DNA of 9,747 bases from Gammaproteobacteria bacterium (GCA_003561495.1 PWWM01000246.1:1-9747); one strand, 5' to 3'. Shown: positions 1-5,446, counted from the stretch's first letter. A program made the numbers and translations. The notes: a model not told the origin generated them from the sequence alone.

Positions 1-12
1 CAAACGTTAGGG
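1..12 (+). repeat. Right end of an integron attC site (partial)
   Basis: The window opens with CAAACGTTAGGG. It matches the ends of the two complete attC sites downstream, which share the segment CCCAAACGTTAG. The R' box GTTAGGG lies at 6-12, with the crossover expected between G6 and T7. The rest of this attC, and the cassette it belongs to, lies left of the window, so the array continues in that direction. Confidence 0.8.
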
Positions 13-318
13 GCTAGTACGATCTCGCCAATAGCCAGGTTTCCGAGAATGATGAGCAAACGCCACAACGAGCCGTGCATCGCCGCGATCGACGACAACA
101 ATATCGTATGGGAAGCGGCGGAGAATGAGGCGTTTTGCTCCTTGGTTGCCAGAGATTCCAGGCATCGGAGAGAGGGGAAGGAAACCATCCTCTATAACGT
201 CAAGGCCAGCTTCAATGGCCTCAAAAAACTCGGCCCCAAGGCCCGGACGTTCCTGCTCATACCAAGCCGCCGCAGCTTCAGCCTCCTCAGCAGCCTGACG
301 AAGAATTCGTACTTTCAA
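7..318 (-). CDS. ParE/RelE-family toxin of a type II toxin-antitoxin module
   Basis: A 103-residue protein of the size usual for the RelE/ParE toxin superfamily (PF05016 type). The N-terminal helix pair is rich in Ala and Glu (AAEEAEAAAAWYEQERPGLG). A central strand region contains RRFPYDIVVV, and the protein ends with the typical FAHHSRKPGYWRDR segment. ParE members poison DNA gyrase and RelE members cleave mRNA at the ribosome; the Tyr-Trp tail and helical N-terminus look ParE-like, but the target cannot be read from sequence. The start is TTG (316-318). No ATG lies near the conserved N-terminus, and the antitoxin stop codon ends 2 nt upstream, so translation is probably coupled. The stop codon (TAA, 7-9) is made by the first three bases of the cassette inside the attC R' box. 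The partner antitoxin is directly upstream. Confidence 0.88.
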   Translation of the reverse strand: MKVRILRQAAEEAEAAAAWYEQERPGLGAEFFEAIEAGLDVIEDGFLPLSPMPGISGNQGAKRLILRRFPYDIVVVDRGDARLVVAFAHHSRKPGYWRDRTSP

Positions 319-320
319 GT

Positions 321-560
321 CTATCGCCGCTCTAGCTTTGCTCGAATCCGTTTCCGAAACTCTGTCCGCTCAACTAGTTCAGCCTGTTCGGCATCGATCT
401 CACCGATTCGCCGGGAAATTTCCCGCTCCCAGGCATCTTCAACTCCATTTTCCCGTGGCGCATCGAGGCTTTGGATAAGGTCATGGGCCAATTCAGCCCG
501 TTCGGCCTCGGAAAGTGCCAGAATCTCAGAACGTAGGCGCTGCAGGGGCTCAGCAGTCAT
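321..560 (-). CDS. Addiction-module antitoxin, CHP02574/PF09720 type
   Basis: A 79-residue, charged, helical protein resembling the 'putative addiction module component' antitoxins. It has an N-terminal LSEAERAELAHDLIQSLD segment (about residues 16-33), then the AWEREISRRIGEID segment (about 43-56) and a basic C-terminus (FRKRIRAKLERR). Such proteins neutralise ParE/RelE toxins by direct binding and usually repress their own operon. I chose ATG at 558-560 because a GGAGG lies 4 nt upstream and a good promoter lies upstream of that. The longer open frame reaching 626 would start at TTG inside the attC and run through the promoter. It is followed after 2 nt by the toxin, giving the usual antitoxin-first order. 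Confidence 0.87.
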   Translation of the reverse strand: MTAEPLQRLRSEILALSEAERAELAHDLIQSLDAPRENGVEDAWEREISRRIGEIDAEQAELVERTEFRKRIRAKLERR

Positions 561-588
561 AGGGCCTCCAGAATTTACTACTTGGTCC

Positions 589-617
589 ATTCTATCGCCG
601 GCTGCCGCCCCTAACAA
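589..617 (-). promoter_or_regulatory. Candidate sigma70 promoter of the antitoxin-toxin operon, overlapping attC1
   Basis: Reading the minus strand, the -35 candidate TTGTTA (612-617, 4/6 to consensus) and the -10 candidate TAGAAT (589-594, 5/6) are separated by exactly 17 nt. Transcription would start near 582, leaving a leader of about 20 nt that includes the GGAGG ribosome site of the antitoxin. Four bases of the -35 element (612-615) are part of the attC R'' box. This is read by eye and not tested. Confidence 0.6.
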
Positions 618-700
618 TGGGTTCAACCGGACCCAGGAAGCTCCGGGCCGGCATAGCCGGGCAACTCCGGTGGCGGGGCCGTTTAACCCAAACGTTAGGT
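609..700 (+). repeat. attC recombination site 1 (92 bp)
   Basis: The site has the classic layout: R'' CCCTAAC (609-615), L'' GGGTTCAACCGG (619-630), central hairpin CCGGC-ATA-GCCGG (648-660), L' CCGTTTAACCC (679-689) and R' GTTAGGT (694-700). L'' and L' pair except for one mismatch and an unpaired C at 624, which matches the extrahelical base that IntI uses to choose the bottom strand. It is highly similar to attC2 along its length, as expected for sites from one chromosomal integron. Confidence 0.9.
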
Positions 701-1096
701 GCTTTGAGTTCCTCTTTTCAATCCCAAGTGCTCATGGAAGGGCTCGAAATCTCGATCGGCCTGAAGGAGTGACAACTTGTGTTCGATGCAGTACGTTGCG
801 ATGATGCAATCAATCGTCTTGCGTACGGTGAATCCCTTACTTCTCAGCTTGCGGAAATTCCTCGCGCTTTGTATCGCGATTTCCCTACCGCCTAGTTCAA
901 GTACGGTGACAGACTCAAAGAGCTCCAGCGCGGTTCGAAAGTCCCTGTCCTTACGAAAGCCTTGCAGCACTTCCGCCAGCATCAGATCGCCTATGGCAAC
1001 GGGTAGTAGACCCAAAATGTCTGAGAGAGACTGTGTTTCTGCTGTTTCAGTGCCGTTGAAAAAATCGATCCAAACGCTGGAATCGACCAGAATCAA
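695..1096 (-). CDS. vapC: VapC-type PIN-domain ribonuclease toxin
   Basis: A 133-residue PIN-domain protein, the normal length for VapC. The acidic metal-binding residues are in place: Asp5 in LVDSSVWIDFF, Glu42 in LAEVLQGF, Asp96 in KTIDCIIATYC, and Asp114/Asp116 in LLQADRDFEPF. VapC toxins are Mg-dependent endoribonucleases that cut tRNA or rRNA; the target here is unknown. The start is TTG (1094-1096), overlapping the VapB stop codon as TTGA, so VapC is translationally coupled to its antitoxin. The frame starts exactly at the family's usual MILVDSS N-terminus, which supports TTG. The stop codon TAA (695-697) is formed by the first three bases of the cassette within the attC R' box. Confidence 0.93.
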   Translation of the reverse strand: MILVDSSVWIDFFNGTETAETQSLSDILGLLPVAIGDLMLAEVLQGFRKDRDFRTALELFESVTVLELGGREIAIQSARNFRKLRSKGFTVRKTIDCIIATYCIEHKLSLLQADRDFEPFHEHLGLKRGTQST

Positions 1097-1287
1097 GGAT
1101 CAGACCTCATCTCTTCGAGGTCGCCTTCCCAGCGAAGCTTTCCTTTGAACTGCTTGATTCGTTCCTGCTTTTTCAGCCTTATCAGTGTCTTGAGGCCAAG
1201 TTCGACTGCCTCCTTCTTCGTGCGCACGCCGGTCATTGCCAAGACATCGGCCATCAAGGCATCGTCAATTTCAATATTTGTTCGCAT
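1093..1287 (-). CDS. vapB: VapB-type antitoxin (PF09957 type)
   Basis: A 64-residue protein with the N-terminal MRTNIEIDDALM strand-helix start and the TKKEAVELGLKTLIRLKKQ helix, followed by a C-terminal WEGDLEEMR segment. This combination is typical of type II VapB antitoxins. The N-terminal part is expected to dimerise and bind the operator, and the C-terminal part to occupy the VapC active site. The start is ATG (1285-1287) with only a weak GGA 6 nt upstream. The gene overlaps vapC by 3 nt and sits just downstream of a strong inverted repeat that is a candidate autoregulatory operator. Confidence 0.92.
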   Translation of the reverse strand: MRTNIEIDDALMADVLAMTGVRTKKEAVELGLKTLIRLKKQERIKQFKGKLRWEGDLEEMRSDP

Positions 1288-1297
1288 GGCAAATCCA

Positions 1298-1327
1298 ATG
1301 TGTATGCATGGAGCATAGTATACACAT
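1298..1327 (-). promoter_or_regulatory. Candidate VapBC operator (inverted repeat) with -10 element
   Basis: An 8-bp perfect inverted repeat, ATGTGTAT (1298-1305) and ATACACAT (1320-1327), encloses a second one, TATGC (1303-1307) and GCATA (1313-1317). It lies 11 nt upstream of the VapB start codon, where VapBC complexes usually bind. On the minus strand, TATACT (1317-1322) could be the -10 element. I found no convincing -35 at 16-18 nt, so the promoter itself is uncertain. Confidence 0.5.
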
Positions 1328-1360
1328 ACAAGTGTTGTTTGGTGTTAATTTGAGAACCGC

Positions 1361-1453
1361 ACCTGACAAAGGGTTCAACCGGACGCCGGAAAGCTCCGGG
1401 CCGGCATTGCCGGGCAAGTCCTGGGGCGGAGCCGGTTAACCCAAACGTTAGCT
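1361..1453 (+). repeat. attC recombination site 2 (93 bp)
   Basis: The site contains R'' ACCTGAC (1361-1367), L'' GGGTTCAACCGG (1371-1382), central hairpin CCGGC-ATT-GCCGG (1401-1413), L' CCGGTTAACCC (1432-1442) and R' GTTAGCT (1447-1453). L'' and L' pair perfectly apart from the unpaired C at 1376, the expected extrahelical position. R'' departs from RYYYAAC by A to G at its fifth base. No further attC was seen to the right, so this is the last complete site of the array in the window. Confidence 0.9.
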
Positions 1454-1464
1454 ATCTTCCATCC

Positions 1465-1989
1465 ATGCAAACCGTCATTGCAATAATTGCCCTTGCCGGT
1501 CCATCGATGTGTCTGTTTGCACGCTATATAAGCGAATACGGCTTCAGTTTCGGAAAGGAAGATGGCTGGGGAATCTTTCCAGCTCTCGCAGCAATGTTAT
1601 TAGCTGTGCATGCGGCATTTATGCTAAGTCCAGAGGCAGTACAGCTCTTAAGTGAACAATTTTTTCCTGTACGAGGCTTTCTATTTTTCCTCGTGTCCGG
1701 TGTAGCATTTTCTGTTGCAATATTCCCCCAGATAGTTGCAGAATCTGCGACGGATTCCCCTGTGGTGAGCGATATAAAAATTAAATCCCTTGTCGCCATC
1801 GAGGCCCCATGGCCTCTCAAATCAGGACGCATCAGCCCTGAAATCTGTTGCGAGATTTGGATAGATCAGGAGAAAGGGATGGCCATACAATGCATGTTGG
1901 ACAAACCTGATGACTTTTTTGCTTCTGCTCATTTTTGGCATTCAATCAATCACCCTGAACTCCGAGATAGACACCAGCGTTTTAACTGA
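1465..1989 (+). CDS. Hypothetical membrane protein beyond the last attC
   Basis: An unrecognised 174-residue ORF. Its N-terminal part has about three hydrophobic segments: residues 2-19, about 40-55 (FPALAAMLLAVHAAFM) and about 68-90 (VRGFLFFLVSGVAFSVAIF). A hydrophilic C-terminal half of about 80 residues with several cysteines follows. It starts 12 nt after the R' box of attC2, with no visible ribosome site. The DNA is clearly AT-richer than the genes from 2150 onward, suggesting foreign origin. It overlaps the next ORF in another frame at a run of six T (1914-1919), so the natural gene may read through into that frame. It is either the right flank of the integron or a cassette without its attC. 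Confidence 0.45.
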   Translation: MQTVIAIIALAGPSMCLFARYISEYGFSFGKEDGWGIFPALAAMLLAVHAAFMLSPEAVQLLSEQFFPVRGFLFFLVSGVAFSVAIFPQIVAESATDSPVVSDIKIKSLVAIEAPWPLKSGRISPEICCEIWIDQEKGMAIQCMLDKPDDFFASAHFWHSINHPELRDRHQRFN

Positions 1990-2122
1990 GGAATTGCGCC
2001 CCCTTCGTGACCAAGTCTCTGACGAAACACTTACCGGAACATCATTTGAGATACAAACCATTCAGAATTCTGACGTCATCGTTATCGCCCCAAAAGATCA
2101 TTGGCTTGAAAGACATGGGTGA
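1910..2122 (+). CDS. Small hypothetical ORF, possibly the frameshifted end of the preceding gene
   Basis: A 70-residue ORF starting with a hydrophobic stretch (TFLLLLIFGIQSITL, residues 2-16), followed by a polar region. It could be a small secreted protein. Alternatively it is the true C-terminus of the ORF at 1465, joined by a one-base frameshift near the T6 run at 1914-1919; the switch would fall where the two frames overlap (1910-1989). No clear ribosome site precedes its ATG. Its TGA stop (2120-2122) overlaps the ATG of the transporter gene as TGATG. It shares the AT-rich composition of the preceding ORF. Confidence 0.35.
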   Translation: MTFLLLLIFGIQSITLNSEIDTSVLTEELRPLRDQVSDETLTGTSFEIQTIQNSDVIVIAPKDHWLERHG

Positions 2123-3048
2123 TGGATAGAATGGTACAAAACAAAGTCGTTGGACATGGCACCTTGTTTGTGGCGCTTGCCGCGTTCTTCTGGGGGTTGT
2201 CGGGGGGCATTGGTGGAATACTGACCGACCAGGACTGGAATCCGGTCGTGGTCTCGTTGTACCGGGGCGCCATCGGGTTGTTGTTCGTGCTGGCCTGGCT
2301 GGCACTGCGACCGCAGGGCAGTGGACTGGCCAGCAAGAAGCTGTGGTTCTGGTCGGTTGTCGCCGGCCTGGGAGTCGCCGGCAACTTCACGTTCTATTTC
2401 ATCAGTATTGCCGAGGGCAGTGTTGCCGTTGCCGCAACGCTGATGTACTGCGCCCCGGTGTTTGTCTACCTGGTGTCCTTTTCACTCAAGCTTGAACAGC
2501 CAACATTATTCAAGTGGGTGGCGATCGTTCTGGTGTTGTTTGGTGTTGTGTTGCTGACCGGCATTTACGATGTAGGTGCGGGTGATGTGACACCGCTTGC
2601 CGCCACGGCCGGGTTGTTGTCCGGCCTTTCTTATGCGATTTTCATATTCGGATTCAAGTATGCCGCACCGCATGGCAGTCCACAGGCCATTCTGGTGATC
2701 GCTTTTTCGGTGTTGATCATCCTGCTGTTTATGCTGGCTGATCGTGAACAGACAGCAATGGTATTGACCACCTCGTATTGGCCCTTGTTCATGGTGTTGG
2801 GGGTGTTCGGGGCCGGATTGTCATTCATTCTGTATATCGTCGGACTGAAACATACCGCACCGGCGGGTGCATCGATTGTGGCCATGGTCGAGCCGGTGAC
2901 CGCCTCGCTGTTCGGCGTCTTGATTTTGCATCAAAGCCTGGCGGGACTGCAGATTCTGGGCATGGGCGTGATTCTGGTGACCGTGACCGCGCTCAGTACC
3001 CATGGCAGTCTGCACAGAAGGTTCATGAGGAGAAAAACTCGATCCTGA
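2122..3048 (+). CDS. EamA/DMT-superfamily transporter
   Basis: A protein of about 308 residues, mostly hydrophobic, with about ten membrane segments arranged as two EamA repeats (roughly residues 12-143 and 155-290). The first contains AAFFWGLSGGIGG and SLYRGAIGLLFVLAWLAL. The second ends in ASIVAMVEPVTASLFGVLIL, the usual signature of the last EamA helices, and the protein closes with a basic tail (RRFMRRKTRS). Members are inner-membrane exporters or permeases for amino acids, metabolites or drugs; the substrate cannot be told. The start is unsure. GTG 2119, ATG 2122 and ATG 2131 are all in frame with poor ribosome sites; I chose ATG 2122 because it overlaps the preceding stop as TGATG. Base composition rises to the GC-rich genome style within this gene's first codons. 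Confidence 0.88.
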   Translation: MDRMVQNKVVGHGTLFVALAAFFWGLSGGIGGILTDQDWNPVVVSLYRGAIGLLFVLAWLALRPQGSGLASKKLWFWSVVAGLGVAGNFTFYFISIAEGSVAVAATLMYCAPVFVYLVSFSLKLEQPTLFKWVAIVLVLFGVVLLTGIYDVGAGDVTPLAATAGLLSGLSYAIFIFGFKYAAPHGSPQAILVIAFSVLIILLFMLADREQTAMVLTTSYWPLFMVLGVFGAGLSFILYIVGLKHTAPAGASIVAMVEPVTASLFGVLILHQSLAGLQILGMGVILVTVTALSTHGSLHRRFMRRKTRS

Positions 3049-3139
3049 ATGCCGGATAGACACCGGTCTTCCGCCGGGGATGTAATCCGGAGGCAGGGTC
3101 CTCGAGTTGTTGTCACTGGTTTTCGGATCGGGAGTCGTA

Positions 3140-3568
3140 ATGATGTCATCAAGTCTGATTGTATTGACCGGTTTTATCGCCTGGACTTTGCTGCTGTTGA
3201 TCGTGATGGAGGTGATTCGCAGTGTGATGGTGGTCCGGGGCACGGTTCCGGCCAACGGGTTCAGTCCCGACAATGCCGGGCTTTCGCCGTTCATGCAACG
3301 CCTTGCCAGGGCGCATGCCAATTGTATCGAGGGTTTGCCGATTTTCGGCGGGTTGCTGCTGGTGGCCGTGGTTGCCGATCTTGCCCACCTGACCGACCCG
3401 CTGGCCTGGGTGTTTCTGATCGCCCGTATTGTCCAGTCGCTGATCCACCTGTGTTCGATCAGCCCGGTGGCCGTCACCTTGCGATTTTCGGCCTTTGCCG
3501 TGCAATTGCTCATCGCCACTTACTGGGCCTTTGTCTTGTTGCTCGCGTTGACCGGCCCTGCCGGCTGA
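3140..3568 (+). CDS. MAPEG-family membrane protein
   Basis: A 142-residue protein with four hydrophobic segments (about residues 6-30, 66-82, 86-104 and 115-138). It carries the MAPEG (PF01124) core motif RAHANCIEGLPIFGG at residues 57-71 and ARIVQSLIHL at 95-104. MAPEG proteins include membrane glutathione S-transferases and related eicosanoid enzymes; bacterial members are mostly uncharacterised, so glutathione dependence is inference only. ATG 3140 has a GGAG 5 nt upstream and is preferred over the TTG at 3107 that opens the frame. The gene lies 91 nt after the transporter, on the same strand, and may share its transcript. Confidence 0.88.
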   Translation: MMSSSLIVLTGFIAWTLLLLIVMEVIRSVMVVRGTVPANGFSPDNAGLSPFMQRLARAHANCIEGLPIFGGLLLVAVVADLAHLTDPLAWVFLIARIVQSLIHLCSISPVAVTLRFSAFAVQLLIATYWAFVLLLALTGPAG

Positions 3569-3607
3569 TTCGGCTGGCCGATGCGCTCGAGCAGGCGCGG
3601 ATATACC

Positions 3608-3871
3608 ATGAGCCCCATCGGCCATTGGAAGGCAATCACCATTTTCATGAGCATCAAGGTCATCAAGCGACCGAAGGGTTTTGTTGCCTCGGCTACTCCG
3701 GCCAGCACCGGAGGCCGGTTTGTCGAGGTCAAGAGCCCGGTCAGTGCACTGACGCTGATGCATCATCTGTGCGAGTGTGGCTGTGAGCAATACGATGTGG
3801 CGGTGGCCATTCTCAAGGCCGATCCGGAGGCTTTCGAGGGGGTGTCGGGTCTGGATTTCGGGCTGGAGTAG
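3608..3871 (+). CDS. Small conserved-looking hypothetical protein
   Basis: An unrecognised soluble protein of about 87 residues. Visible features are a basic N-terminal part (SIKVIKRPKG), a Cys cluster (HHLCECGC) and an acidic tail ending GLDFGLE. Third codon positions are strongly G/C, as in neighbouring genes, but a shadow frame on the minus strand (3520-3732) shares the same third-position phase, so composition supports this ORF mainly from 3733 on. The start is uncertain: ATG 3581, 3608 and 3647 are all in frame and none has a good ribosome site. The last 59 nt overlap the 3' end of the convergent phosphodiesterase gene. Confidence 0.5.
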   Translation: MSPIGHWKAITIFMSIKVIKRPKGFVASATPASTGGRFVEVKSPVSALTLMHHLCECGCEQYDVAVAILKADPEAFEGVSGLDFGLE

Positions 3872-5399
3872 TGGATCCCTCGCGGCTTGGCTTGATCGAT
3901 TCGAGCGCGGTACGGTGGCAATTCGACCACTGTTGATCATCCGCTCCGAAGATCGCCCGCTCACCGTCGATAAACGCGTAGATATCGACATAGAAGAAAA
4001 ACCGTCCGCCCAGGGCCTGCAGGCGATCCAGCACAAAGGTCTGGTCATCGATGTGCAGGGCCAGGTGGTTGGTGGCGATGTCGGCAAAGATTTCCATGCG
4101 CCCCGGTTCGCAGAGAAACTGCCGGCGCTCGTAGCCGCGTGCCTGTCCGGCATCCAGGTAAGGCAGGAACGGCTGAAGGCGACCCTCGTTGGGGGCCGGG
4201 GTGAGGTTGAGCAGTCGGGCCATCAGCGCGTACAGATCCACGCTGCGCATGGCCGGGCTGCGGCTGCCGGCGGCAAAGGACGGTCCGTGGGCAATCAGTA
4301 TGCCGTGCATTTCCCGCCAGGCCGGATCCCAGCCGTGCATGCCCTTGAGCGGAAAGCGCTGCTGTGCGGCCATGAAAGGACGGTTGTTGATCATCCAGCC
4401 CAGATCGGCCTCGGCCAGCACATCGGGTACGCGTCGATGTGAGTCGAAGCGATATCGTCGCGGAATGTCCTCGCGGCGCCAGACCCGCATGTTTGGATGG
4501 GCGTTTTCCAGCCGGGCCATGATTTCATCAACCCCCATCTGCCGCGCCCAGATCTGGGCCGCCGGGCCCCAGTCGGTGATGCGTACCTGCGACAGGTCGA
4601 GATAGTCATCAATCATGATGTAGCGCTCGAGGTCGATGTGACTCATGCCGTGATCGGAGATCACGATCACGTGCACCTGGTCCAGGCCGACTCGCGCCTC
4701 GATGCCGTCGATCAAGTGACCAATGTGTTGGTCGATATCGGCCACGGCGTCCAGAACCGGATCGGCGGCCGGGCCATGGCGATGGCCGAGTGAATCGACC
4801 CGGCTGAAGTAAAGCGTATACAGGCCTGGGCGTTCATCACCGCTCCGGTCCATCCACTCAAGGATTTGCTCGATGCGATCGGCATGCGGCACCTGGGCCG
4901 AGTAGAGTTTCCAGTCCGTGGGCCGAATACCCTGGATACGCGCCTCGGAGCCCGGCCAGAAATAGGTGACGGCCTTGATGCCCTGCTTTTCGGCCGTGAC
5001 CCAGATGGGTTCGCCGTCGCGGTACCAGTAGCCGTCGCCGACGGCATCGCGGTCGCGCAGCGTGAAGCGACGCTGATCGCGAGGGTCCCACATGCTGTTG
5101 GCGACCACACCGTGGGTGCCGGGATACAGCCCGGTCACCGCGCTGTAGTGGGTCGGGAAGGTCTTGGTCGGAAAGACCTGGTAGAGTCCATCGGCCTTGA
5201 AGCCGCCCTGAATCAGGCGATCCAGGGCCGGCGTGTCGACCGCCTCGAAGTAGTCGTGGCGAAAGCCGTCGATGGAAATCAGAAACAGCGGAGGCGGACG
5301 ATTTTCGGCCGGGGCATCAGGTGCCGGCCACCATAGAACCAGCCCGATCAGAATCAGTCTGGGCCAGTCAAGGCTGGTGCGATGACGGACAGGGGACAT
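3813..5399 (-). CDS. Exported nucleotide pyrophosphatase/phosphodiesterase (ENPP-like, alkaline phosphatase superfamily)
   Basis: A 528-residue protein with an N-terminal signal peptide (hydrophobic about residues 14-25, likely cut near APA-EN) and a type I phosphodiesterase/NPP domain (PF01663) over about 37-410. Family catalytic residues are all visible: Asp44 in ISIDGFRHDY, nucleophile Thr80 in FPTKTFPTHYS, Asp202 and His206 in VDSLGHRHGP, Asp249-His250 in VISDHGM, and His355 in KGMHGWDP. These bind two zinc ions in NPP enzymes, which hydrolyse phosphodiester or pyrophosphate bonds in nucleotides or lysophospholipids. The periplasm is the likely site, and the true substrate is unknown. The C-terminus (about 415-528) is family-variable and ends in a Pro/Arg-rich tail overlapping the convergent small ORF. 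No Shine-Dalgarno precedes ATG 5399. The gene stands alone on this strand. Confidence 0.93.
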   Translation of the reverse strand: MSPVRHRTSLDWPRLILIGLVLWWPAPDAPAENRPPPLFLISIDGFRHDYFEAVDTPALDRLIQGGFKADGLYQVFPTKTFPTHYSAVTGLYPGTHGVVANSMWDPRDQRRFTLRDRDAVGDGYWYRDGEPIWVTAEKQGIKAVTYFWPGSEARIQGIRPTDWKLYSAQVPHADRIEQILEWMDRSGDERPGLYTLYFSRVDSLGHRHGPAADPVLDAVADIDQHIGHLIDGIEARVGLDQVHVIVISDHGMSHIDLERYIMIDDYLDLSQVRITDWGPAAQIWARQMGVDEIMARLENAHPNMRVWRREDIPRRYRFDSHRRVPDVLAEADLGWMINNRPFMAAQQRFPLKGMHGWDPAWREMHGILIAHGPSFAAGSRSPAMRSVDLYALMARLLNLTPAPNEGRLQPFLPYLDAGQARGYERRQFLCEPGRMEIFADIATNHLALHIDDQTFVLDRLQALGGRFFFYVDIYAFIDGERAIFGADDQQWSNCHRTALESIKPSREGSTTPARNPDPTPPRKPPDRP

Positions 5400-5437
5400 G
5401 TGGATTCGGGCTGGCCCGGTTCGGAGGAATGGAGAAA

Positions 5438-5446
5438 ATTCTAGCA
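5438..5446 (-). promoter_or_regulatory. Candidate extended -10 promoter for the phosphodiesterase gene
   Basis: On the minus strand TGCTAGAAT (5438-5446) fits an extended -10 element (TGnTATAAT with one mismatch). Transcription would start near 5431, about 30 nt before ATG 5399. No good -35 is present, which extended -10 promoters tolerate. The rest of the 121-nt divergent gap (5400-5520) has only a 5-bp hairpin (CCTGA 5453-5457, TCAGG 5464-5468) and no clear promoter for the plus-strand gene. Confidence 0.3.

Larger units (their letters stand above)
7..694 (+). mobile_element. Integron gene cassette A (ParE-type toxin-antitoxin)
   Basis: This 688-bp unit runs from the TT of R' box GTTAGGG (6-12) to the G of R' box GTTAGGT (694-700), the two expected IntI crossover points. 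Its own attC begins with R'' box CCCTAAC (609-615), which is exactly the reverse complement of GTTAGGG, the R' box at its left end. A circularised cassette would therefore carry a fully paired R box, which is strong internal evidence that this is a true cassette. Its only genes are a toxin-antitoxin pair on the minus strand, opposite to the normal cassette gene direction. Toxin-antitoxin cassettes with their own promoters are a known feature of sedentary chromosomal integrons, where they are thought to stabilise long arrays. Confidence 0.85.
695..1447 (+). mobile_element. Integron gene cassette B (VapBC toxin-antitoxin)
   Basis: This 753-bp unit lies between the crossover points G694/T695 and G1447/T1448. 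The R'' box of its attC (ACCTGAC, 1361-1367) matches the reverse complement of its own left R' box GTTAGGT at 6 of 7 positions. It matches the R' box now lying next to it (GTTAGCT) less well, at 5 of 7. This is the pattern left when a circular cassette is inserted and its R' half is separated from its attC. It carries only vapB and vapC, on the minus strand, reversed relative to the array. Confidence 0.85.

Noticed and set aside
561..626. Upstream extension of the antitoxin to a TTG at 626
   Set aside because: It would start inside attC and translate through the promoter; ATG 560 has a GGAGG and matches the usual family length.
49..804. Long plus-strand ORF (251 codons) across cassette A
   Set aside because: It runs antisense to both the toxin and antitoxin and straight through attC1. 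Its product is a Ser/Arg-rich shadow without family features.
777..1148. Plus-strand ORF antisense to vapC
   Set aside because: The minus frame is a clear PIN domain with all acidic residues; this frame is serine-rich and has no recognisable motif.
2106..2132. TTGAAA/TAGAAT as a promoter just at the transporter start
   Set aside because: The spacer is only 15 nt and the -10 would overlap the proposed start codons, leaving no leader or good later start.
3520..3732. Minus-strand 70-codon ORF between the MAPEG gene and the phosphodiesterase
   Set aside because: It has GC-rich third positions, but these share phase with the plus-strand ORF. It overlaps the end of the MAPEG gene and has no recognisable domain. 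The plus frame also extends with good coding character past 3733. Not fully excluded.
3049..3786. Plus-strand 245-codon ORF over the MAPEG gene
   Set aside because: It is a frame-shifted shadow of the MAPEG protein, rich in Arg, Gly and Cys, without any motif.
3149..4153. Minus-strand 334-codon ORF
   Set aside because: It is antisense to the MAPEG gene and out of frame with the phosphodiesterase; its composition (Arg, His, Gln) is typical of a GC-rich shadow.
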